Shown here: positions 17,989-26,686 of the stretch, piece after piece
How positions within the stretch are numbered: the stretch's first letter is position 1
Layout of the letters: the number at the start of each line of letters is the position of its first letter
Assembly (NCBI GenBank): GCA_003566455.1
Contig: PXDF01000166.1
Location: forward strand, 1-47,745
Direction: 5' to 3'
DNA length: 47,745 bases
Source of the DNA: Desulfonatronovibrio sp.
GTDB taxonomy: Bacteria > Desulfobacterota > Desulfovibrionia > Desulfovibrionales > Desulfonatronovibrionaceae
Made by a program: the position numbers and the translations under genes
Notes under the pieces: generated by a model
What the model was told of the DNA's origin: nothing
What the model saw: only the letters and a program-made list of their open reading frames with translations
Database searches by the model: none

Positions 17989-18526
17989 GGCCTGCTCTTT
18001 GTATGGTTGCTCTGATTTTATGGGCAGGATAAGGCTCCATCACCCTGGGCTCAATCCCCATCAATGGTTCAGGCTGGGGTGCATCTATAAGTGGGGCAGG
18101 CAATGACGGGGAAGGTTTGTCCGGATCAGGTTCCCACCTTGCGCCAAGATAATCCATGAACATGACGATCACACCCTTATTTTCATGAGGAAGGGTATAA
18201 TAAATATACCCGAAAGCATCTGTACTGGTCCTGATTACAAAGTTCTTGTCCTGAAACCGGATATCACTTATCAACCTGGAACCTGAAAAATCCTCCGGTG
18301 ACAGTGTGGATTCCGATGCCCAGACATCTTCCGGCAGATCAAATGAGAGTTCTTCCCTTCCTGTTCGTTTGACCACAAATCCGGCAAGCTCATCCCTCAA
18401 TTCAAAGACAATTCTTTCATGATCTGAATGTTTTTCCCAGTAGCAGTCCATGGACTGAGCAGGTTGAACAGAGCAGAAAAATACTGTGACAATAAAGAAT
18501 ATATAAAGTCTGCATTTATGAATCAT
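17948..18526 (-). CDS. Small secreted protein of unknown function, C-terminus in repeat DNA
   Basis: The 192-residue product has a Sec signal peptide (MIHKCRLYIFFIVTVFFCS, cleaved near AQS) and a beta-rich domain of about 95 residues (ERIVFELRDELAGFVVKR, FVIRTSTDAFGYIYYTLP). A Pro-rich tail with PDPDKPSPSLPAP follows. The fold may be AMIN-like, but I cannot name the family. ATG 18526 is preferred over TTG 18541. The last dozen or so residues (GPEVRGQQSEGRGQ) are translated from the short-repeat array, so the original 3' end may have been replaced. It lies downstream of the sigma54 activator-like gene, in the same direction. Confidence 0.6.
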   Translation of the reverse strand: MIHKCRLYIFFIVTVFFCSVQPAQSMDCYWEKHSDHERIVFELRDELAGFVVKRTGREELSFDLPEDVWASESTLSPEDFSGSRLISDIRFQDKNFVIRTSTDAFGYIYYTLPHENKGVIVMFMDYLGARWEPDPDKPSPSLPAPLIDAPQPEPLMGIEPRVMEPYPAHKIRATIQRAGPEVRGQQSEGRGQ

Positions 18527-18608
18527 AATATCAATATCCAAGGTTTTTTAGGATAACAGAACACGTGTAACAGCCATAATGGAATAGATCGCAAATTTAT
18601 GTCAACAG

Positions 18609-19601
18609 TCATATCAGACTTTTCTTTTTCAACTTTTCAATAAGAGTGGTTCTTTTTATGCCGAGGATTTCAGCCGCCTGATTTTTTACACCATCACTCT
18701 TGTTTATCGCCTCCATCAGCAGATTCTCCTCGATCTTTTCCAGATATTCCTTGAGGTTCATTTTCCTGTCCCGCATATCCCTGAGTTTCGGCCATTCATA
18801 CCCTCCCGGAACAACAGGTTCCACCGGCTGTTCAATGTCGCCGGCGGACAGAATATTGTCCGGAAGGTGTTCAGCTTCAATCTCTGGGCCTTCACAAAGT
18901 ACAGCAGCCCTCTTCATAATATTCTCGAGTTCCCGGACATTTCCAGGCCATGAATAAATCATCATAAGTTTTCTGGCCTTTTGAGAAATAAATAAACTTT
19001 CTTTGCTTTTTTCGCGGAACTTTTTTAAAAAAAACTCTGCCAGCAAAAGAACATCTCCTCCTCTTGCCCTGAGGGGAGGCAGAGCTATGGGAATAACGTT
19101 CAACCTGTAAAAAAGGTCCTCCCTGAAATTGCCTTGTTCCACTTCCTTTTCCAGGTTGATGCTGGAAGACGCGATTACCCTGACATTGACCTTCTGCGGA
19201 CTGATTCCTCCCATCCTGACCAATTCCTTATCCTGAAGCAGTCTTAGTAACTTCACCTGCAGATCAGAGCCTAACAAGCCTATTCCATTGAAAAAAACAG
19301 TGCCTCCGTCTGCCAGGGCAACCCTCCCCTGCCCTGAGTTGGTGGTATTAATCAGTGCTCCTTTCTCATGGCCGAAAATCTCCGGCTCCAGAAACTCCCC
19401 AGGTATTGTTCTGCAGTTGATGGACACAAACGGCCTGCTTGCCCTGCGGCTGTTTTTGTGCAATGTCCTGGCCAGCAACTCTTTACCAGTGCCCGGCTCA
19501 CCTGTTGTCAGGACAGTTGTGTCTGTGGGCGCCACTCTGGCCAGTACCCGGAAGACATCTTGCATAACCGGACTTTGGCCTATAATACCCGATGTATCCA
19601 T
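18609..19601 (-). CDS. Sigma54 activator-like AAA+ regulator with lost GAFTGA and Walker B residues
   Basis: The 330-residue protein begins directly with the AAA+ domain (no receiver, PAS or GAF domain), as in PspF. It ends in a Fis-type helix-turn-helix (NQAAEILGIKRTTLIEKLKKK, residues 307-327). Walker A is GEPGTGKE (34-41), the Arg-finger region FREDLFYRLNV is present (159-169), and sensor II GNVRELEN is intact (220-227). The sigma54-contacting loop, normally GAFTGA, reads GALINT (81-86). Walker B, normally TLFLDE(I/V), reads TVFFNGI (101-107), so both acidic residues are gone. Sensor I is also altered. DNA binding is likely. ATP hydrolysis and sigma54 activation are doubtful. Confidence 0.85.
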   Translation of the reverse strand: MDTSGIIGQSPVMQDVFRVLARVAPTDTTVLTTGEPGTGKELLARTLHKNSRRASRPFVSINCRTIPGEFLEPEIFGHEKGALINTTNSGQGRVALADGGTVFFNGIGLLGSDLQVKLLRLLQDKELVRMGGISPQKVNVRVIASSSINLEKEVEQGNFREDLFYRLNVIPIALPPLRARGGDVLLLAEFFLKKFREKSKESLFISQKARKLMMIYSWPGNVRELENIMKRAAVLCEGPEIEAEHLPDNILSAGDIEQPVEPVVPGGYEWPKLRDMRDRKMNLKEYLEKIEENLLMEAINKSDGVKNQAAEILGIKRTTLIEKLKKKSLI

Positions 19602-19684
19602 TTACTTTTCCTTGAATTTTCTGCTCATACCTTTATTGCTCAACAGGTGTCAAAATGATGACTTAAAGTCAATAAATATTCATA

Positions 19685-20392
19685 ATGAAAGCAAACCACA
19701 TACCAATGCCTCCTCGCACTGTTAAAGCCCTTTTTGAAAGCAGGGAAAAACGATTCATCATTACAGCCCGGATAAATAACAGGTCCATTGCCGCGCACAC
19801 CAACAATTCCGGGTCCATGCTCGGACTTTTAAGGCCTGGACGGGAAATCCTCTTATCCAGATCTGACAATCCAAAACGAAGGCTTGCCTACACATTGGAG
19901 TTGGTCAGGGAAGACGGCTTCTGGGTAGGAGTAAATACTCAAATACCCAACAGGATGCTTAAGCTGGCCTGGGAAAAAAGCCTTATTCCTGAATTCATGG
20001 GATATGAAGCCTTCAGATCCGAGGCTGTGGTCGGGCAAAGTCGAATTGACTCCTGTCTTGAAGGTCCTGAGGGCAAAATGTGGGTTGAAGCTAAAAACGT
20101 AACCCTTGTGGAGGATGAAAGAGCCTGTTTTCCTGACGCTGTGAGCAAAAGAGCGTCTAAACATATGGAAGAGCTGATGGCCCTGGCCAGGAATGGACAC
20201 AGAGTGGCCTGTTTTTGTCTTGTTCAGCGGCCTGACTGCAAGTGCTTCGGCCCGGCTGATTTCATTGATGCTCAATTTGCCCGGGTGTTCAGGCAGGCTG
20301 CAGACAGCGGTCTGGAAATCCTGGCTTACAAGGCCATAATCAATGAAGCCGGAATCGGCCTGGGACAGAGACTCCCTGTTTATTGGGGATGA
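19685..20392 (+). CDS. sfsA: SfsA family protein
   Basis: The 235-residue protein has the SfsA landmarks: AHTNNSGSMLGLLRPG, IDSCLEGPEGKMWVEAKNVTLVE (with the D/E/K arrangement of a PD-(D/E)XK-like nuclease core), FPDAVSKRASKHMEEL and a C-terminal ADFIDAQFARVFRQA. SfsA was named for sugar fermentation stimulation in E. coli. DNA binding is reported and a nuclease-like fold is inferred, but the role remains unclear. The start could also be ATG 19706, because no good ribosome-binding site marks 19685. It is divergent from the sigma54-like gene by about 80 bp. Confidence 0.88.
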   Translation: MKANHIPMPPRTVKALFESREKRFIITARINNRSIAAHTNNSGSMLGLLRPGREILLSRSDNPKRRLAYTLELVREDGFWVGVNTQIPNRMLKLAWEKSLIPEFMGYEAFRSEAVVGQSRIDSCLEGPEGKMWVEAKNVTLVEDERACFPDAVSKRASKHMEELMALARNGHRVACFCLVQRPDCKCFGPADFIDAQFARVFRQAADSGLEILAYKAIINEAGIGLGQRLPVYWG

Positions 20393-20411
20393 ATGCAACC
20401 CGCTCTAAGCA

Positions 20412-21275
20412 ATGGAACATCTACGCGGATTTATTTACATTCTTATTGCAGCTGTTATGTGGGGCTGCATCGGTCCAGTGGCTAAACTGGCTTTTGCCCA
20501 GGGTCTTACCCCTCTGGAAGTGGCATTCTGGAGGGCAATAATCGGCTGGGCCTTTTTTACGTGCCATGCTCTGGCCATAAAAAGAATTGGAATATACCTG
20601 GAAGACCTGCCTGTCATCCTTATCTTTGCCCTGCTCTGTGTCACTGGTTTTTACGGATCATATCAGCTGGCAGTGAATCTGGGAGGTGCAGCCAGAGCCT
20701 CGGTTCTTTTATACACGGCACCTGCCTGGGTGGCTGTCATGGCTGTAATTTTTCTGAAGGAAGAAATCAGCCCCAGGACCATTGGCGGGATTCTGGCCTG
20801 CATGGCAGGAGTGGCTCTCATCTCGCTGTCAGGCCATCATATAACAGGGCACCATTTCTCATGGGCTGGAATAATGTTCGGCTTGTTGTCCGGATTCACA
20901 TATGCCCTGTATTTTATTTTTGGGAAAAAACTTTTTGCCCGGTACCACCCCGCCACCATCTTTGCCTGGATCCTTATCCTTGGCGCAATGGGGCTTATTC
21001 CATTTATTCAGTTTTCGCCTCCATCCTTGATTTCCTGGTTATCACTGCTGTTTCTGGGACTCATGTCAACTTACTGCGCCTATTTCATTTACTCCCGGGG
21101 CCTTGTGAGGCTCAAGGCATCCCAGGCCGCAGTAATAGCCACTCTGGAGCCGGTGGTAGCAGCCCTGCTTGCTTATCTTTTCTGGGATGAAAACCTGGGT
21201 GTACTGGGGTATTTTGGAGCTTGCCTGGTCATTGGCGGTGTGGTCTTACAGGCAGTGAGGAAAAAACCGGATTGA
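20412..21275 (+). CDS. DMT superfamily (EamA) permease
   Basis: The 287-residue protein has about ten transmembrane helices arranged as two EamA domains: PLEVAFWRAIIGWAFF in the first half, and ATIFAWILILGAMGL then LEPVVAALLAYLFWDENLG in the second. These proteins usually export amino acids or other small metabolites, but the substrate cannot be predicted. It starts 19 bp after sfsA, is probably cotranscribed, and ends at the strong terminator shared with nuoN. Confidence 0.9.
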   Translation: MEHLRGFIYILIAAVMWGCIGPVAKLAFAQGLTPLEVAFWRAIIGWAFFTCHALAIKRIGIYLEDLPVILIFALLCVTGFYGSYQLAVNLGGAARASVLLYTAPAWVAVMAVIFLKEEISPRTIGGILACMAGVALISLSGHHITGHHFSWAGIMFGLLSGFTYALYFIFGKKLFARYHPATIFAWILILGAMGLIPFIQFSPPSLISWLSLLFLGLMSTYCAYFIYSRGLVRLKASQAAVIATLEPVVAALLAYLFWDENLGVLGYFGACLVIGGVVLQAVRKKPD

Positions 21276-21299
21276 CCTCATCTTTTTTTGTTTCCTCAA

Positions 21300-21334
21300 A
21301 AAAAGGCCCGCGCAGGTGCTGCGCGGGCCTTTTT
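21300..21334. terminator. Strong bidirectional intrinsic terminator
   Basis: A perfect 15 bp stem (21300-21314 pairing with 21320-21334) with a GC-rich core GGCCCGCGCA and loop GGTGC. The stem has A-runs on one side and T-runs on the other, so it gives a U-tract on either strand. It lies between the convergent DMT permease gene and nuoN and would end both transcripts. Confidence 0.95.
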
Positions 21335-21360
21335 CAATTGATTTTCTTAAAAAATTTTAA

Positions 21361-22776
21361 TCAGGAAAGGATTACAGCGCTGGCATGCATCAGAAAGTCA
21401 AAAATATTCTGCGGGAGAATTCCCAGATAAATTACTCCCAGAGCCAGAATAATTGCTATGGATGCTCCAACCGGAGTAAGGGTTATTTTGGAGGGAGCAA
21501 CTTCATCCAGAGTATACGCGTGGCGGACCAGATTAAGATAGTAGAATATCGCCAAAGCCGTATTAATGACGGCCACAACAACCAGCCAGTAGAATCCGGC
21601 ATCCCAGGCTGAATTCAGAAGAAACAGCTTGCCGATAAAACCTGCTGTGGGCGGCAGACCAACCAGTGCAAAGGCTGACACTGCCAGGACAAAGGCAAGC
21701 ACAGGAGAACTGGAGTATAGCCCTTTAAGATCGCTTATGTATACGTTTTTGCCGTCCTTGGATATGCGGGTAATGATCCAGAAAATTGTCAGGTTCATGA
21801 TCATATATACCAGAGCGTAATAAGAGGCTGCGGCCAGACCGTATGCCCCTCCGGCTACAAGCCCCATAATGACGAATCCGGCATGAGCAACGCTGGAATA
21901 GCCCAGCAGTCTTTTGACATCATTTTGGATCAGGGCAACAAGATTGCCTACAGTCATGGATAAAGCAGCGAATATGGCCAGGATGGTTTTGACTTCAATG
22001 CCAGGATCAAAGGCCATCAGTCTGACCATTACCACAATAGCGCCAAGCTTGGGCAATGTGGCGGCAAAAGCGGCTGTTTCATTGCTTGCTCCCTGGTACA
22101 CATCAGGCGCCCAGAAATGGAAAGGAAACAAGGCCAGCTTGTAAAGGAAGGCAAGCAAAAACAGAATCAGGCCGATGAGAGCCATGGGCTGGTGAGAAAA
22201 TGTCCATTGCATGGTTATGAGTTCATTAATGTAGGTAGTGTGCTGAACAGCCATGATGTAGGATATGCCGTAAAGCCCGATAGCCGTTGCCAGCGCCCCG
22301 AAAAGGACATATTTGATGGCTGATTCTACAGCCCTTGGATCGCTGTTTCTGAAGGGCAATAGTATATAAAGACTGAAAGACGCCAGCTCAAGGGAAATAT
22401 AGATAGTGAAAAGTTCCACTGTACTGGACAGAAGCAGAAGGCCAAAGGCGCTCATATACATGAAGAAGAAATAATCTGACCGGTTGGCTTTGCCCAGAGT
22501 GCTGATCCGCAGGGCATTACCGGCGCATATGGCCAGACCGAGAAAAATAATGGTCTTGAAAAACTGGGACAGACCGTCAATCCTGTAGGACTCGTAAAAC
22601 ATGTATTCTGATGAGGTCGGAGAAAATCCGGCCAGCACAGCGCCAAGCAAGGCACCAAATGGAACCCAGCCGATAAAATCCTTAAGTCTGTTGCTTATGC
22701 TCTGGACGAACAGAATCGCCAGCAAAGCCACCATGTACAGTTCAGGAATTATGAGTTGAGGATTGAAGTTAAGCAA
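21361..22776 (-). CDS. nuoN: Complex I subunit N
   Basis: The 471-residue antiporter-like membrane subunit of NADH-quinone oxidoreductase has about 14 transmembrane helices. The proton-path residues are present: Glu in TM5 (YISLELASF, E130), Lys in TM7 (LYKLALFPFHFWAPDVYQGA, K213) and Lys in TM8 (LPKLGAIVVM, K243), with the NDVKRLLGYSSVAHAG loop after. It is the last gene of the nuo operon and lies next to nuoM, as in most bacteria. Confidence 0.96.
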   Translation of the reverse strand: MLNFNPQLIIPELYMVALLAILFVQSISNRLKDFIGWVPFGALLGAVLAGFSPTSSEYMFYESYRIDGLSQFFKTIIFLGLAICAGNALRISTLGKANRSDYFFFMYMSAFGLLLLSSTVELFTIYISLELASFSLYILLPFRNSDPRAVESAIKYVLFGALATAIGLYGISYIMAVQHTTYINELITMQWTFSHQPMALIGLILFLLAFLYKLALFPFHFWAPDVYQGASNETAAFAATLPKLGAIVVMVRLMAFDPGIEVKTILAIFAALSMTVGNLVALIQNDVKRLLGYSSVAHAGFVIMGLVAGGAYGLAAASYYALVYMIMNLTIFWIITRISKDGKNVYISDLKGLYSSSPVLAFVLAVSAFALVGLPPTAGFIGKLFLLNSAWDAGFYWLVVVAVINTALAIFYYLNLVRHAYTLDEVAPSKITLTPVGASIAIILALGVIYLGILPQNIFDFLMHASAVILS

Positions 22777-22823
22777 GGCTTGTCTCCTTTTATCCTGCCG
22801 GGCAGATTGTTACCCGTTTCTGA

Positions 22824-24434
22824 TTATCTTGCGTCCAGCAACAATTTGTTATGAATCTTTGCCATATCAGACCCGGTAAATTCGATCTTTTGGCCTGTGT
22901 CAGTCTCAAGCTCGATTATATGATCTGATGAAATTATGGGACCTGGCATGGGTTCTGGTATTATTATTATGTGCCTCTCAGCCTCAAAATTATTCAGCAG
23001 ATTTTCAATGGACGGTCCAATGAAATTCAGCGCTCTCCCCGGAGCCACTCCAAGGTAGATTACCAGTAATCCCAATGGGACCAGGTAGACCCATTCACGT
23101 ATATTCATATCCTTCCAGCCTTCGCCCCTGGAGGGAGTTCCCCAGCCAACATTGAGCAGCAGACGGATAAGATAGGCAAGACCCAGGATCAGACCGAAAA
23201 CAAACAATACTCCAAGCCAGTAGCTTGTTCCAAAAACTCCTATCAGAACCAGAAGTTTGCTGAAAAAGCCGTTGGTTCCGGGAAAGCCGAAGGCAGCCAG
23301 GGTAAAAAGCAGCAAAAAGCTTGTATATACTGGAACATGCTTGCTTAAACCTGAGTTGTCAGAAATTTCCCTGCTGTGGCTGCGCTCATAAATCAGTCCC
23401 ACCATCAAAAACATAGCCCCTGTGATAATGCCGTGGTTGACCATGTGCAGGATAGCCCCCTCAACCCCCCGGAAGGCAAAGACAAATATGCCCAGGGTGA
23501 CAAAACCCATATGCGCCACAGATGAATACGCGATGAGTTTTTTCATATCCGACTGCCCCAAGGCTACAAAGGACCCGTAAATGATTGAGATGATTGCCAG
23601 CGTGATCATCATGGGGGCAAAAAAGTCACTGGCCGCGGGGGTGATGGGCAGGCAAAAACGCAAGAATCCGTATGTTCCCATTTTAAGCAGTATGGAAGCC
23701 AGCAGAACACTGCCCGCGGTAGGGGCTTCAACATGGGCCGCGGGAAGCCATGTGTGAAAAGGGAACATGGGAACCTTGATGGCAAAGGCCAGAGCCATGG
23801 CCAGAAATGTCCATATCTGGAACTGAAACGTGTATCTGTGCTCCATAAGTTCAGGTATGGAAAAAGTGCCGGTGTTTATGAAGAAGGCAACTATGGCTGC
23901 CAGGAAGAGCGTGCTGCCTGTCAGGGTATAAATGAAGAATTTGAGAGAAGCGTAACGCCTTTGAGGACCGCCCCAGACAGCGATCAGCAGATACATTGGG
24001 ACAAGCATGGCTTCCCAGAAGATGTAAAACAGAATAAAGTCCAGAGCGCTGAATATCCCAATACAGGCTGAAGTCATGAGCAAAAGACAGAAATGAAACT
24101 CTTTGACCCGCTTTCCGATATACTGCCAGGAACATAAAACACAGATAGGAAAAAGCAGGACAGTCAAAATGACCATGAGAACGCTGATTCCGTCAATTCC
24201 CAGATAGTAATATATATTCCAGGCTTCTATCCAGGCAAACTTTTCCACGAATTGAAAATCAGCCGTAGTTATATCGAACCACAGTAATGGCAATACAAGG
24301 ACACATTCGATTAAACTTACCACCAATGTAAATACCCTGATGGTCTGATCACCTCTCAGGAAGAAGAGCACCACGGCCGCGATCAGCGGAAAGAAAATCA
24401 GGGCGCTGAGCACTGGAAAACCTGTGTTAAACAT
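22824..24434 (-). CDS. nuoM: Complex I subunit M
   Basis: The 536-residue proton-pumping antiporter-like subunit has TM5 Glu (YIFWEAMLVPMYLLI, E141), TM7 Lys (FAIKVPMFPFHTWLPAAH, K220) and TM8 Lys (LLKMGTYGFLRF, K251) all conserved, plus SDMKKLIAYSSVAHMGF. The C-terminus carries an extra hydrophilic tail of about 50 residues after the last helix (from about ENLLNNFEAERH on), rich in charged residues. This is longer than in many homologues. It lies between nuoL and nuoN. Confidence 0.96.
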   Translation of the reverse strand: MFNTGFPVLSALIFFPLIAAVVLFFLRGDQTIRVFTLVVSLIECVLVLPLLWFDITTADFQFVEKFAWIEAWNIYYYLGIDGISVLMVILTVLLFPICVLCSWQYIGKRVKEFHFCLLLMTSACIGIFSALDFILFYIFWEAMLVPMYLLIAVWGGPQRRYASLKFFIYTLTGSTLFLAAIVAFFINTGTFSIPELMEHRYTFQFQIWTFLAMALAFAIKVPMFPFHTWLPAAHVEAPTAGSVLLASILLKMGTYGFLRFCLPITPAASDFFAPMMITLAIISIIYGSFVALGQSDMKKLIAYSSVAHMGFVTLGIFVFAFRGVEGAILHMVNHGIITGAMFLMVGLIYERSHSREISDNSGLSKHVPVYTSFLLLFTLAAFGFPGTNGFFSKLLVLIGVFGTSYWLGVLFVFGLILGLAYLIRLLLNVGWGTPSRGEGWKDMNIREWVYLVPLGLLVIYLGVAPGRALNFIGPSIENLLNNFEAERHIIIIPEPMPGPIISSDHIIELETDTGQKIEFTGSDMAKIHNKLLLDAR

Positions 24435-24512
24435 GGTCGGCTACTCCGGCAAACGGTTTATAAATGTTGCGTGCATCAATGAATATCATATGGAATTCTA
24501 GTATATTTTTCA

Positions 24513-26609
24513 TCAGGACAGCCAGATCACTCCGCAGATGGTTAAGGCAATGATCACTGCCATGGCCAGATATTCCTGTATCCGTCCGGTTTGGATTCTG
24601 GATAAAAGCTGGCCGGAATTGACAACATTGTATGCTGTACCATCAACCACGCCGTCAATGGCGCGCTGATCAAACCAGACAGTGCCTTTGGAGATTTTTA
24701 AAATGCTGCCAGGCAGTCTCCTCTGCATCAGTACGTCCACTGTCTCTTCAATTTTGTCCGCGACTATTCTTGCCATACCCATGAATCCACGCACAAAAAC
24801 GAAGTTGTAAAGGTTGTTGATGTACCACCTGTTCCAGAGAAAGGCATGGACCATGCGGATCAGCCTTGAGCTTTCGTAAAATGCGTTGGGGTCCCATCTT
24901 CCAGAAAAATAGAAGAGATAAGCTGGAACCGCGCCCAGAAGTACGCTTCCTATTGAGAGAGAAACAACCATTATTTTGGGATAAGAGTATACATGCGCAA
25001 CAGTGGCAAGTCCCAGATCAGTAACAAGTTGAATCTTGAATAAATCATACAATGCATGCTCCGCCTTGATACCCAGGAGGCCAAAGGTTACGATCCCCAC
25101 GGCCAGGGCTCCACAGGCAAAAGTCTGGGGTCTGTATCCCTCGCCCACATGGTGATGTGGCTTGCTCGTCTCTTTGCGGATATGTCTGCTGGGCTTTCCG
25201 TGGAATATCATCGCAAAATAGCGCGTGGAATAAAAAGCAGTAAAGACCACCGAGATCAAAGCTATGGCAAAAAGCATAAAGTGATGGGATTCAAGGGTGG
25301 CCACAAGCACCGCTTCCTTGCTCCAGAAGCCGGGCAGCGGAGGCACACCGATGAGGGACAGGGTGGCCAGGCCCATGAACACCCAGGTATAGGGCATATA
25401 CTTGCGCATCGCTCCCATATCAGAGATATAAATGGAATGGGCCGCGTGGATTACTGTCCCTGCGCAGAGAAAGAGACAGGCCTTGAACATGGCATGGCTC
25501 ATGAGGTGAAAAGTGCCGGCCATATAGCCCTTGACCAGAACATCCTGGCCAAATCCGGACACGCCCAGGGCCAGCATCATGTACCCGATCTGACTCACGG
25601 TGGAGTAGGCCAGTATTTTTTTCAGTTCAGTGGCCACAAGGCCCTGACTTGCCGCTAGAAACGCGGTTATGGCCCCTACCCAGGCCACTATGAGGAAGAA
25701 ATTCATTGCGTCTTCCACCCCGGCTGTCCAGTAGCCGTAATAAAAAATCGGTATGAACCGGGCTATAAGGTAGACGCCGCTTTTGACCATGGTTGCCGCG
25801 TGGATAAGGGCTGATACGGGTCCAGGCCCGGACATGGCTTCAGGCAGCCATTCCTGAAAGGGAAACTGGGCGGACTTGCCTAAAGGTCCGGCTATAAGGA
25901 GTATGCTGACCAAAATGATCATCCCGGGAGTATCAGCCATTACCGGTATCCATTCAGGCGCGGTCTGGTAAAGTTCAAGCACATTAAAGGTTCCGGAGTA
26001 ATAGTAAATGATCAGTATGCCGCCAAGCATGAGCATATCGCCAACGCTGGTGACAATAAAAGCCTTAACCCCACAGGCTGATGGCTTGTCAAAGGCAAAG
26101 GGGGCAGGCCCGCCAATCCAGTATTTTCTTTCATCGCGATAGTAAAATCCGATTAATCCGTAGCTGCAGAGTCCAACCAGCTTCCAGCCGATAAAGATGA
26201 TTATCAGGTTATTGGCCAGCACCAGCAGCAGCATGCTGCCGATAAAGGCGTTCATGAGCATCCAGAAGCGCATGATGGATGGATCGCCTTTCATGTACCC
26301 CAGACAGTAAACCATGATGAAGAAGCTGATTACAGCCACCACATTGCCCACGATTATGCTCAATGGGTCCAGAAGGACTCCGAAGCTCACAGTGATCGGG
26401 GTATGCAGCCATACTAACGTGGACTCCAGAGGCAGTCTTTCCGCGGAGAAGAGCAGCGGCAGAAGCATGACTGCTGAAACCGCGGTCAGAAAGGCAAAAA
26501 AGACTGCTCCGTAATTCATCACGGGGGTGCTGATTCGGTCCAGAAACGGCGTAATCAGAACGCCGATCAGGGGGAAGATCAGGCAGAGCCACGCAAACTG
26601 AATGTCCAT
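24513..26609 (-). CDS. nuoL: Complex I subunit L with Lys replacing the TM5 Glu
   Basis: The 698-residue subunit has the N-terminal antiporter core and the long lateral helix and C-terminal helices of NuoL. TM7 Lys (GPLGKSAQFPFQEWLP, K245), TM8 His (SALIHAATMVKSG, H270) and an extra Lys (K276) are visible. At the TM5 position where NuoL normally has GWELVGLCSY, this protein reads GWKLVGLCSY. K143 (codon 26181-26183) thus replaces the conserved Glu (E144 in E. coli). ATG 26609 is preferred over the in-frame GTG 26621 because the GAGGTGGG ribosome-binding site fits it better. Confidence 0.95.
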   Translation of the reverse strand: MDIQFAWLCLIFPLIGVLITPFLDRISTPVMNYGAVFFAFLTAVSAVMLLPLLFSAERLPLESTLVWLHTPITVSFGVLLDPLSIIVGNVVAVISFFIMVYCLGYMKGDPSIMRFWMLMNAFIGSMLLLVLANNLIIIFIGWKLVGLCSYGLIGFYYRDERKYWIGGPAPFAFDKPSACGVKAFIVTSVGDMLMLGGILIIYYYSGTFNVLELYQTAPEWIPVMADTPGMIILVSILLIAGPLGKSAQFPFQEWLPEAMSGPGPVSALIHAATMVKSGVYLIARFIPIFYYGYWTAGVEDAMNFFLIVAWVGAITAFLAASQGLVATELKKILAYSTVSQIGYMMLALGVSGFGQDVLVKGYMAGTFHLMSHAMFKACLFLCAGTVIHAAHSIYISDMGAMRKYMPYTWVFMGLATLSLIGVPPLPGFWSKEAVLVATLESHHFMLFAIALISVVFTAFYSTRYFAMIFHGKPSRHIRKETSKPHHHVGEGYRPQTFACGALAVGIVTFGLLGIKAEHALYDLFKIQLVTDLGLATVAHVYSYPKIMVVSLSIGSVLLGAVPAYLFYFSGRWDPNAFYESSRLIRMVHAFLWNRWYINNLYNFVFVRGFMGMARIVADKIEETVDVLMQRRLPGSILKISKGTVWFDQRAIDGVVDGTAYNVVNSGQLLSRIQTGRIQEYLAMAVIIALTICGVIWLS

Positions 26610-26686
26610 ATTTATACCCACCTCAAGGTTTAGAATTAGTCTCTTTAAGGCTGCTTGTGCAGCTGATTAGGGTCACGGCGCTAATG

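Noticed and set aside
20561-21190. 209-codon plus-strand frame inside the DMT permease
   Set aside because: It is the alternative frame of a conserved permease; Cys/His/Pro-rich translation is typical of out-of-frame reading.
25056-25658. 200-codon plus-strand frame inside nuoL
   Set aside because: It is a shadow of the nuoL frame. The product is rich in His, Gly and Gln with no domain-like pattern.
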